This document shows, one piece after another, positions 54,011 through 64,000 of a stretch of 64,000 nucleotides of DNA. The stretch is taken from contig CM071935.1 in NCBI GenBank assembly GCA_016081115.2, forward strand, positions 50,144,680-50,208,679. The letters run 5' to 3'. The position numbers and the translations under genes were made by a program. This DNA comes from Rehmannia glutinosa. Taxonomy: Eukaryota; Streptophyta; Magnoliopsida; Lamiales; Orobanchaceae. Numbering within the stretch: the stretch's first letter is position 1; every line of letters begins with the position of its first letter. The notes under the pieces were generated by a model. The model did no database searches and was not told where the DNA came from. It saw only the letters and a list, made by a program, of their open reading frames with translations.

Positions 54011-57000
54011 GTGGCCCTTTCGCTAATGTCCCTCAAAGTGCTTTTCAGCCAGCCAGCAGCAGTGGCAGTGATAAGGACGTGTTGGACACTGCTGACCCCA
54101 TGGAGAAGGCTGAGCTGAAGCAAGTTATAAAAGAATCCATGCAGTTGCATGAACAAAACTTGCACAAGGGGCCTGGGGAGTCTTCATCCATGCAAATATC
54201 TCCTAGCCCTGACATATTAGAGATGGTGAGGACCATTAATGCTTCAACCTCACTAGCGCACTCCGAGGGACAAACCTGGGAGATTGGTGATGAAGCTAAG
54301 GAAGGTGATGAAGAGGGCACCTTAACTGAGCGTACCCATGTAAAAGGTGTTAAGATACCTGCCCAATCGGCTGATCACTCAAAAAGACCAATAGCCGAGT
54401 CTCAAGTTTCCAATGACCCCACTGCTCGTGAATCAGCTGGTGCGCCAGCTGAGGGGGAAGATGTAAACACCACAACTGGGTTGGAGGAGGCTGTGGGAGA
54501 CCTCACTAATTTGAATTTAGGAGGCAAAGATGTGAAAGTTACAGAATAGCAGAGTAGAGTTGATGAAGCTCAGAAGGTTCAGACTGTCTCAGCTGAAATC
54601 CTAACTACGCTGCAGGCCGATGAAGATGCTGATACAACTATGGCAAATGATGGACAGGAATCCATGGAAGTTGAGACCGTTGACTCTAAAAATGTAATCC
54701 AAGAGGTTGAGACCTCAAAGGATGCCACTGAAGACCCCAAAGCAGCTTCGTCTACTGAAGGGATTGTCCAAGACCCTACTGCAGCTACGTCTGCTAAAGG
54801 GAATGATGAAGGCCCCACAATCGTTGAGACTATTGTTGGGGCTAATGAAGGCCCAAAAGAGGTTGAGACTTCCTTGGGTAAATTAGCTGAAGAAGAAATG
54901 TCAGCTCCTCAAGCAGAGTCTACTGAACACGAGAGAATAGTGTGGTGCATGACTCTCAAGAAAATGTCTCTGTGGAATTTCTTGACACAGATGATGAGCT
55001 GAGTTTGTTCAAAAAGACAAACTAGAAGAGGACCCAGAGATAGATGAGGTTGTGGCAAAAATAAGGAAGGCGAACGAGAAAGCTACCATTTCCAAGTTCA
55101 TTTGGTTGATGGCCCACCCTCTGTGTACCCATCACCAACCCATGACGTTGTTGAGGCAACCGAGGAATAGGTTACTTAAAAGGATAAACAATCTAAGACC
55201 AATGAAGCTGTTGAGACAGCTGAGGATCAGTCAACTCCGCAGGCTAACACAACTGTGACTGCCGATGACACCAAAATAGCTGAGGCACATAGAGCTAAAG
55301 CCAGTATCAATGGAAAAGAAAAAGCTCGTGAAGGTGAAGTGGGAGAAATTCCTTTGGTCCCAGACGATTTATTTTCTGATTACTTCCGGATTCTGGCGGA
55401 GGTACCATTGGAGACAGAGTCCGCTGCTAAAAGTGCCAAATACCATTGGAGACAGAGGCCACTCCAGACGACCTTACAGTTGTGTCGTTCAGATTCGACT
55501 TCGATGTTGTATGGCTAGAACAACAGTTCACTGATTCAGTAGACTTTTGAAAAGCCCTCAAGGTTTTCTGTGCCGAAATAGAGAATATGGAGAATGGATT
55601 TGCTGCTCTGAACCAATGGATAGATAATCATCATGCAATGATTTCTAGAGATATCTGAGGTACGGTGCTCAGAATCCGGGAATGGACAGCTCAAACAAAG
55701 GCACTCAGGAGAGAACAAGTCAGCTACTTCAAATTACTGTTCGCAAAATTGTGATTTGGAGTGCTGAAAATTCAAAGTTTCAGTAAAAGCAGATGGATCA
55801 CATTTTTAGGATGGACCAGTTGTACAAAACCGATATGGAGTTGTTGAAAGCTCAACACAAGTCTGACCTTCTAAAGTGTGAAGCTATCATGCACACGGAG
55901 ATGACGGTGATGACCGGAGAGATAAAGATAATGGCTGTTGAAATGAAGGCTCTACGATTGGAACATAAGATAGCACGCTCCAAGACTCATGATAAACTAG
56001 ATCTTATCCTAGGAAATTCCTCTCTGCAGACTATCCCTGGTGATGAAGATGCCAAAAAGGGGAAAAATGAATGATTAATCAAATGTGAAGTAAGTAAGGG
56101 GGAAGGAAGTGATATGACGAAGCCCCATCTGAAAATCATGCTTGCAAAACCCCAACAGGTCTCATCCACCAGCTCACTCCTCAGTCAGCTGGCGCAGGGC
56201 TTATCAGCTGAAGAGAAAGCTGAGTTAGCTTTCAGGAAATCACGAGAAGCAATTGACGCTGACTTAGCCAAAGTAGATGAAAGGCAGCAATGCTACATAG
56301 ATAGTTTAAAATCCAAGTTCGACGGTCCCACAACAAGGTTACTCAAAGATTCTCCAGTAGTGAAGCTCCCTCAAGAGCTTTCTCGTGCTCCTGAAATAGG
56401 ATCTGAGCCAAGATCCTTAGAGAAATTCCAAACGCTTAAATTCGAATGATTTTTCAAAGGAAAAACTCTGAAGGAGGCGTGGGATTTGTACTAGGAGAAA
56501 GGTTTGGAATTATGTCAAAACAACCGAGAAGCAGCAAACTTCGGGAAGCAGTCATCAAACTTCTAGGGCACAACCTATATAGTACACTCCTAGAGGAGGA
56601 GCTGACTCTGGACGAGGAACGGGATAAGTGGTGATAGAGGCAGAGGCACTCCACCAGCAAAGCCTAGAGATGTTAATTTCATTAATCCCCAAAAGAAAGG
56701 ATTGTTATACTGGGCTGGACTGGGCGAACTTGTGAACATAGAAGTGGCCAAGAAAAATGAGGAGATGAGAAGAAGACAAGAGGAAGAGAAAAAGAGGCTA
56801 TATCGCGAGTGGGAAGAAAGGCAAAGGAGAGAAGACCCAACTATGAAAAGAGCTTATGAGAAAAAGAAGAAATAAGAAGAGGAGAAGAAAAGAAAAAGAG
56901 CTGAAGATGAAGACTAAGAGCTGATGAAGAAGCTGAGAAAAAAAATGAAGCAATAGAGGCGTTGAAGACTGTTGTGAACCTCTTCATGTTGTATCTTTAC

Positions 57001-57140
57001 TTAAATGTAAATAAACATGCATTTATAAGTACTTTGTATACTGTCGTTTATTATACTTTATAAAGCTTTGTACAGTGCAAGAATGATATGTTCAATAAAA
57101 AGGCATATTCGAATATTGAGCTATTACATTTATAGTAATT
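54011..57140 (+). pseudogene. ORF3 fragment K (diverged member) with 3' UTR
   Basis: A plus-strand ORF3 starting just before the UIM-like helix (54106-54147, KAELKQVIKESMQL) and running through GPGESS, the Glu/Val/Thr repeats (54640-54900), coiled coil (MDHIFRMDQLYKTDMELLK, 55793-) and DDEDAKKGK to the Lys/Glu-rich tail (~56950). The 3' UTR ends near 57140 without polypurine tract or LTR. It is more diverged from the other copies than they are from each other. Stops at 54547, 55000 and elsewhere. It may be an independent fragment, or part of a rearranged element. Confidence 0.7.
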
Positions 57141-58505
57141 TATGTGTTTGACGGGTGTCGAAGCCAACAATAATAAATACTTGCTCTTCAATTAATTAAT
57201 TTGTAGTAGCGATGAGCAAGGTCGAATCCACAGAGATTGGCTAGACTAAGTTTGATGCAATTCACAAAACAACGAAAACAAAAAAGGGGTTTTGAGATTT
57301 TAGAATTCACTAAGATGAAAAGAAGAAATAATATAATATAAATGACCATGTAGATTTATTTAGACTAGATTATATATCTCCATAACATATATTTCAAACC
57401 ACCTATGTAATCAAATATATTATTCACCACAACAATAAACAATTAGATTTATTTAACGATTATATATCTCCATAACATATATTTCAAACCTATGTAATCA
57501 AATATATTATTTAAACAATTAATTGAAAAAGGATCCTTTTTATTGCAATCAATCAAACAACAATAATCAATAAGAACATAAGATATATAAATAATAGTGA
57601 AAAGAAGAAGTAAAATTAATTAGATCTCACAAATCACGTCGAACTAGATCTTCAATTATCTTTTAGCCATAAAAGTAGTTTAGCAATCCAAAGACATAGT
57701 TGGCGGAAAAATAAAATAAAAAGAGAGAATTCGGGAGAAACTAATGTGAAACCAAGAATGAGGGAGAAAGAAAACTAGGGTTCAAGTCGAATGTCAAAAG
57801 TTAAATCCTAATCCTAGATGGAAACATATTTTTAATTGGAAGAGAACATGCTCTCTCAAAAAATACACTCCAATAACAATCCTACCATACTTAGAATTCT
57901 TAAAACTAAACCAAAATATTAAAAATCTGATTTCTAAGGAAAAGGTACCCAATTTTAGTAAATCCCGCAGGTACCCTAGCGTGCGCACACCTTATAATGA
58001 AAGCTCTCACAGATGCACTGTTTGAATAAGGCGTGCCCACGCCTTAAGCCAATAGGTAATCTGATTCTCTCAACTTCAGCAAATACAATTTGCCTCTTCA
58101 AAGTCAATGAGTTGGGTATATTTTTTAGTCACTTTTCTCCACTTTCCTACAAAATATAAGAATCAATTAAAACCCACAAGTTAAGCTCAATCGAACATCA
58201 ATAGTATGGAAAAATATGACCATTTCTATGTCATTTATGCGATCTATCAAATCACTCCACACTTAGACAATGCTTGTCCTGAAGCATTCAATAATTCAAA
58301 TTTATCATCTCCTCTAGTCATCATCCTTCATCTTTCTTTGCAAATTTAAAATATTTTTCAAACAATGAAACACAAGTTGAAGAATAAAATTCTCAGACAC
58401 CAATACCACGAATAATCATCCAACAATTAAATTGAACATAAAATGCATAGGATCCAACAACTCCTCGCAAGATTCACTCATTACGCTCAAAAGTGTATAG
58501 GGTAT
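57141..58505. other. Unclassified LTR-like segment
   Basis: AT-rich DNA starting near tgtttgacgggtgtcgaagc and containing gcaaggtcgaatccacagag and, near 58255, actccacacttagacaatgc. These phrases resemble LTRs of some plant Ty3/gypsy elements, from memory only. No ORF longer than 64 codons. The family, ends and orientation are not established. Confidence 0.35.
57350..57520. repeat. Tandem duplication of ~85 bp
   Basis: agatttatttag...tatatctccataacatatat...aaatatattatt occurs at about 57350-57441 and again at 57443-57520, the second copy with small deletions. Confidence 0.8.
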
Positions 58506-60082
58506 TGTAGGTCCCAAGGGGTGTGAGTGTAAGGTTTAGAAGGGGGGGTTGAATAAACCTTACCAACTTTTCAAATTTAGTCCTTTTAAATATTCAGAGT
58601 TAATACTACACAGCTAAGTCCTTGATGGACAACTAAGTTAGTAAATCAAATAAGCGATTAGCCACTCAACGCACTGACCGAGCCGTTGATAGAATAACTC
58701 AATTTGTTTTGACTAAAGACTTAACTTGATTGTGATATGTTTTCAGCGGAAGACTTAACACCCTTGATTTTGGTTTAAGTTTGTTTCAATACCTGGTTTT
58801 AGCACTTTGTTGATTATCAATTGGATAGCAAATTTATCAGCAGATATAAATGTAATATGCAAAAATTAAAGTGCTGAAATGTAAATGACACAATAAGTTT
58901 TTATAGAGGTTCGAAGATGGGGTAATTCTTCTACTCCTCTCTTCTCCAACTCCTGGAGGAATCCACTAAGTATTGATCAATATACAAAGTGGTTAACAGT
59001 CCAGATACAAGTCTTGATCACACAGCTGACTTGATCCTTTGGGACTCAGTCTGGAGATGCCTTGGTCACACAGCTGGCTTCTCATACGACTCAGCTTCTT
59101 CACAGGGCAACTGCCTTACTACTACAGCCCACATGCTCAAGGTCCTTAGATTTGATCACGAAGCCCTCCAAATAACTTAAGCCTGGTTCGACCTTGAACC
59201 TTTCTACAATCCTTCGTGGAATGTAGACCCCTTGATTCTTCAAATGTTTTCTCTTTAACTGATTGAAGTCGTCTTTCCTTCATAGGTGAGTGTAGGATTG
59301 ATTTCCTTCGTAATGTAGGCTTGAGGATTGAGAGTTTAATAACTTGAGAATATTTCAGGTTACAAATGTTTCTTTCTTGCTTGTATTCAATTCTCAGATG
59401 GTCAAGGTAACCTTTTCTCAAATAAACTCCTCAGTCTTTTATAGTGGTCTTTCAAAAATCTGCCCGTTGAAGATATAGGCTTGTTTTTGAAAGTCACTTG
59501 TGGTCGTTGGCTTGTCTTGTTTCAGTTCTTGGAATTGACATTTCCTCGTATACATGATCCTTGACTTTTTCGTAGATCGACACACAGTGCGGTGCTTCCC
59601 ATTGGTTTATTCCTTTTGCACGCTTCTAGGACTGTGCACTTTAAGAAATGTAGTATGGAAGTATTACTTGTTTAAGTAATTCTCTTGATTTCTGTGCAAC
59701 GGATCTCTTTCAGTTATCTCGACTTGACTGCATTTCCTTGTCTTCCCCAGGCGACTTGAGTCGACTTCCAATCATTGGATGACTCTTCTCACTTCAACTT
59801 GAGACTTGGCTATCTTGGGTTGACTTGACCGATACTTCACTCACCGCATCTCACCGCACCTTGATCGAGTTCCTATCTTCTCTTCTTTGCCATACTCACC
59901 GCCTCACAATGAGTCTTCCTTCTAGTCTCCAGTTGTCTTCTTGCACGTTCAGGCATAGCTGACTTAACTCAGCTCGACCAGCCCTATCTATTACAATGCA
60001 ATTTATAACAAAAATGGGGTGCCAACTTCTAATTCTAAGTTTTACATGGCATTCATCAAAATCTAAAAATAATTTCCCAACA
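58506..60082 (-). repeat. 3' LTR of element J
   Basis: 1,577 bp, TGTAGGTCCC at the left and CCCAACA at the right. The TATA box is at 59437-59443 (minus), the U5 hairpin near 58530-58563. Around 59830-59920 the usual CAGCTG sites are replaced by CACCG-type sequence. Confidence 0.92.
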
Positions 60083-60096
60083 ATTTTCCCCTTTTT
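60083..60096 (-). promoter_or_regulatory. Polypurine tract of element J
   Basis: AAAAAGGGGAAAAT on the minus strand, a one-G-shorter variant, next to the LTR start. Confidence 0.88.
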
Positions 60097-60236
60097 GATG
60101 ATGCCAAAACTTAAAACATACATCAATAATTAAAGAGCAAAGATACATACAGGCAAATGTAGAATCACAGAATGTATGCTTAGAATCGATCTTTTATTGA
60201 TCATAACATTCTTGTTCTTTACATAGCTGTTTACAA

Positions 60237-60276
60237 AGTGTATCAGAGCTTGAATCAAAAGAAAATGTATCAGAGC
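60237..60276 (-). promoter_or_regulatory. Two PBS-complementary motifs in the 3' UTR of J
   Basis: TATCAGAGC occurs at 60241-60249 and TGTATCAGAGC at 60266-60276 on the plus strand, so the element sense strand carries GCTCTGATACA twice. They lie at the same distance (~150 bp) from the polypurine tract as the perfect 12-base motif in F. Confidence 0.4.
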
Positions 60277-60360
60277 TTAAATGGACCTTAAAGTAACCAT
60301 GCTGTTCTATATCTTCCACAAGTATAGAAATTGTACAATTTTATTCAATGTACAGAAGAC

Positions 60361-63300
60361 TTACATAAAAATGTATTTACATAGTAAAATACACGAACGG
60401 GTGGACAACAACACTTCATCTCCTTCGCTGCCTCCTTCTTTCATCTTCTTCAGCTCTGTCATCTTTTGACCTTCTTCTCTTTTTCTCATCTTCAGCCGCC
60501 TTCTTCTTTTTTTTTCATACGGCCTTCCGGGCGACTTCATCTCTTCTCGCCTTTTCTTGTCTTTCCTCCCATAGTTGAGTTTGTCTTTTATTTTCCTCTT
60601 CAATTCTCTTCACATACTCAACATTGTTCTTAGCCACTTGCAGTTGGCTACTTCATCAAATCCAACCCAATAGATCCCTCCTTTCTTTCCGGATCTATAT
60701 ACTCAATATTTTTGGGCGAGGTCTGGTCCAAACCTCTTCCTCCACCTCTTCTTCTTCCTCTTCCTCCGGGCGTGTCTTGTCTTTGGGTCTTCTTTTTCCC
60801 AAATGAGTGACTAGCGAGTGAGTGACTGAAGAGAGACGCGAGTCTCTTGCTGTCGCTTCTTCACATAGTGTGAGACCTTTTTCCCAGTACAAATCCCAGG
60901 CTTGAGCCGTGGACATAGTTGCGAAGTAACCTTCAGATGCGAGCGTCTTGAATTCATCAACAGATATTGGCTCGGTTCGGATCTCGAAATGGCATAGGTG
61001 TCTCTGCATTTGGAATGCCTCCATGTTGTTTCAGAATATCCATAACTCGGGCATCCATCCTTCCTTCCACTTCCTTCATTCCTGCTTCAACTGTCTTTCT
61101 CTTTTCAGCCATAGGTACAGCAGAGTGTTGGAGTGGCAGAGTCACTGGGAGTTTGCTGATAATATCAGCTGTGACAAGACCTTGTTGAGGGGTTTTAGCA
61201 ATCATAAAAGTCACATCTTTCGAACCTTCCCCCTCAACAGACTTCCCTTTGTTCTCTCTATCAGCTGTCTTTCCCTTCACAGCTGCTTCCTCCTTCTCAG
61301 CTTCAGATCCCTTCAGGGCCTTTAGGTATTCCTCTTCCCCCTTTTTGGCATCATCGAAGGAGAGAGGAACCCCTGGAAACAAGCTAGCAAGCAAGAAGTC
61401 TAGTCTGGCGATAGCCGAGTTACGCCAATCTGGCTGCGGAGTATCTTTGCCGGAACTCGGTGTAGGTGGCGTTGGATTCAAATTTCTACCAACTTCATCT
61501 CGGCCATGAGAAGACTGAATTTTCGATCCATATTCTCTTCCACGCACAGGAGCTTGTTCTTATTATGTTCACGCAGCAGCTTCATCTCTGTGGTGTGAGA
61601 TTCATGCATTTGTTCGATGTGCTCTTGCAATTTTGTCTTTGCATCAGCATTCTCAGCCCGCCAAACTAGCAACTTGTTGAACAATGTCCTGAAATATTGA
61701 GCTTGTTCCACACGCATTGTCTGCTGCTGTTGCCACCACTCACGGATCCTGACTATTATGCCTCGCAAATCAGCAGTAACGTTGGCGTCTCTATTATCCA
61801 GCCTCATGTCCAGTGAGGCCTGGTGCCTCTCCATCTTTTCAATCTCAGCAAATAAGGCTTTGAAAACTTCCCGAACTTCAGCTGTCTCCTATGTTTCAGC
61901 TGACGGCCAAGCGGCGTCAAAGTCATAGTCAGCTGGAACAATGGTGTCTGATGGAATAACAGGGTCAGTTTGTGGAAGCGCTCGCGATCTCTATCTGATT
62001 CTTCAGGGAGGTCGGGTACCTCCAGAGAGAAAGGAAATGATTCTACAAAAGGATCATCACGGGCAACTGGAATCTGTTCAATGATAAATGGTGCTCGTGA
62101 AGTCCCCTGTGGAGTCGAACCTGCTGCAGCTTGGGGAGCCTGCGCAGTGGACTCTGTTTCAGCTGTGGTCTATTGTGAAGTCGACCCAGCTTGCTGAGCC
62201 TCATCTGTCTCAACAGCTTCGTCGATCTCAGCTGGTTTTTCCAAATGAGTTGACTTGTCCTCGGCCTTATCAGAAGCGTCATCGGACGATGACGAGATTG
62301 CCATGGGTGGCTCATCATCAAAGTTGAATGTTTGGCGAGTAGTCTTGAGGTCGATGTTTGGAACATCCTCACCGTCTTTTGGATCTGCAATAGGGGATGA
62401 CTCAGCTTTATCTTTACCTTCGGATCCCAGAAAAGTTACATCAAGATTATCCTGGGAGTCGTGAAGAGCACTTATCTCCTTTTTTGATGAATCAATGATG
62501 GCAGGAGGGATGTTCTGTGCCTCAGTCTCTTTACCCCGGGAAGTCTCAACCTCCCGTTGGCCTTCATTACCTCCTGCAGTCTCAACTGCAGCGAGGCCTT
62601 GGACATCCCCTTCTGTGGTGGCATCCACTAGAGTCTCAACTCCATGGATTGCACTTTTAGTGCCCAGAGTGTTAACTCCCGGGCGATTCCTTCCGTGCCT
62701 CGATCGCATCGCGTGTCATTGGCTTTGTAGATCGCTTGGCACCTCAGCTGAGATAGTCTCAACTGTCTGAGCCTCGTTGATGACAACTTGCTGTGTATTC
62801 TGTGAGTGTTCCTTCTCCACTTCGCCTCCGAGATTCATTGTGGAGTCAGCCGCAACATCCTCCGACCTTGTTGCATTGGAGGGAGTTTCCACCTCAGCTG
62901 GCACACCAGCTGAGTGACTTGGAATGGGGTCACTCGTCTCCGGACTCCCGGCTTTGTTCCCATTGAGTATGCAATGTTGGGGCAGGTGGTAAGACACCTT
63001 CATTAGGGGTTGTGGTCCCGGTCGCAACCTTAACACCTTCCTCCGAATGAGCGGGGAAGTGGTGGCAACAACAGTAGTGGCAATCTGCTGCACCACTCCC
63101 ATGGGATCAACTTCCTGCTGTGATGTGGAAGACTCCCCTGGTCCTTCCAACATCCTTTGCTCATGTAGGGCTCTGGATTCCCGCATGGCTTGCTGCATCT
63201 CTAATTCTTCCAGCAGCGGCCAGGGGTCCATATCATCATCTTCACTCCCGAGAAAATGTCGAGATGAGGATGTGTATGTTCGATGGTTCGATAAACGGAC

Positions 63301-64000
63301 AAAGATCGGCGTTTTCACGAGCCTCAGCTTCCTCTGCCTGTCTCTCCTTCTCCTTGTCCTTGAAGATCTGCAAGATATCTATGCAGTTTTCTTCATCCAG
63401 TGCTTGGACCATAGTGGTCACTCCAAGAAAGTTCAACAGTTCCTCTTCTTCTTCGATAAACTCAGGTCTTTGGAACTGTTCCCTGGATCGACTCAACTTC
63501 CACTTCCTCCACTCTCGCAGATGATTTTGGATGTCTGGATAAGGTGGGGATAGGATCATCACATCATCATCATCTCTATCATCTTCTCCTTGTTGTCCCT
63601 CGTTCTCAGGGATAGAAGGTAGCAAGCTTTGGTACTCCATACCGTCAACTGCGTCTATTGCAGGAGGTGATATAACCCTGTCAACAGGCGAGTTTGTTGT
63701 CTCAGCTACTTCTTGTGTCTCAGCTGTTCAAACTATAGTTGTGTCTTCAGTTTGCCTCTGTTTGATTGCCTTGAAAGAAACTTGGTCATTTCATCAATAA
63801 TTTTTGGAGACTCTACTTCTCCAAAGAGCTCTCCGATGTCTGTTTGGTGAGTGGTGACTCAACCGGTTTCTCAAGCCCGGAACGCTCGAAGATTCTTCTT
63901 CTTCTCTTTGTTTGTACCAGAGGGACTTCTGGTTTGGATAAGGTTTCTTCTGAGTCCTAGGCGGCGGGGCCGTGCCCGTCGTTTTCGAGGAGCCGCCATC
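60361..64000 (-). pseudogene. ORF3 of element J, start beyond window
   Basis: From right to left: KRRR motif (~63900), acidic part, helical domain (63640-63242: LREWRKWKLSRSREQFQRP; FLGVTTMVQALDEENCIDIL), UIM-like helix (63166-63210: EELEMQQAMRESRAL), GPGESS, Glu/Val repeats, DDEPPMAISSSSDD (~62290), coiled coil (61834-61478: MRVEQAQYFRTLFNKLLVWR), LDFLLASLFPGVPLSFDDAK (~61400-61340), an EKRKTVEAGMKEVEGRMDAR segment and the Lys/Glu-rich end. Fewer frame breaks than the other copies (61547-60957 is open for 196 codons). The start and the upstream pol are outside the window. Confidence 0.8.

Larger units (their letters stand above)
58506..64000 (-). mobile_element. Element J: minus-strand 3' LTR and ORF3, runs off the window
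   Basis: 3' LTR (58506-60082), polypurine tract, 3' UTR and most of ORF3 on the minus strand; the element continues beyond 64000. The left flank is GGTAT; the partner duplication would be outside the window. Confidence 0.88.

Noticed and set aside
57141..58505. Confident assignment to a Ty3/gypsy LTR
   Set aside because: Only short remembered phrases match. The ends, PBS and internal domains are not visible, so it is left unclassified.

Overview
The window is plant nuclear DNA, almost certainly from a dicot. It is heterochromatic: about 85 percent of it is layered retrotransposons and no intact host gene is visible. The evidence is Ty1/copia gag and pol proteins, a primer binding site matching the 3' end of plant initiator tRNA-Met, a plant L1-type LINE, a hAT element with 8-bp target duplication, and plant promoter motifs. 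No rRNA gene, tRNA gene, CRISPR array or bacterial feature was found.

Layout. 1-3876 is AT-rich DNA with two old repeat arrays and no recognisable gene. 3877-6442 is a 5'-truncated LINE ending in poly(A). 6921-7620 looks like an old minus-strand copia LTR with its primer binding site. 8182-9361 is a decayed minus-strand Ulp1-like protease gene fragment. From 9515 to 64000 nearly everything belongs to one family of very large copia elements of Sirevirus type, here called A, B, C, D, F, G, J and K. Each complete member would have ~1.55-kb LTRs (TGTTAGG...CCTACA), a PBS, gag with a CCHC knuckle and coiled coil, pol (protease, integrase, RT, RNase H), a ~550-bp spacer, a third ORF (ORF3) of about 1,470 codons, and a polypurine tract.

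The copies are nested. Plus-strand B is interrupted by minus C, C by minus D, the 5' LTR of D by minus F, and ORF3 of F by plus G. G is bounded by the 5-bp duplication AATGG at 35834-35838 and 51886-51890. A hAT element sits in the 3' LTR of F. After F resumes (51886-54000) the order breaks at a head-to-head junction with ORF3 fragment K. An unrelated LTR-like segment (57141-58505) and minus-strand element J follow. All coding regions carry stops, frameshifts or deletions. G is the most complete.

The most interesting biology is in the non-coding parts and ORF3. The spacer before ORF3 keeps a TGACGTCA box, a TATA box and a telo-box at fixed positions in three copies, which looks like an independent promoter. 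ORF3 has no membrane segment that I can see but has a conserved ubiquitin-interacting-motif-like helix. The 3' UTR of two elements carries the complement of the PBS, which could allow end-to-end pairing of the RNA. Sequence differences in G and J concentrate at CTG/CAG sites, which may be a methylation-linked sequencing artefact and should be settled before the frameshifts are interpreted.
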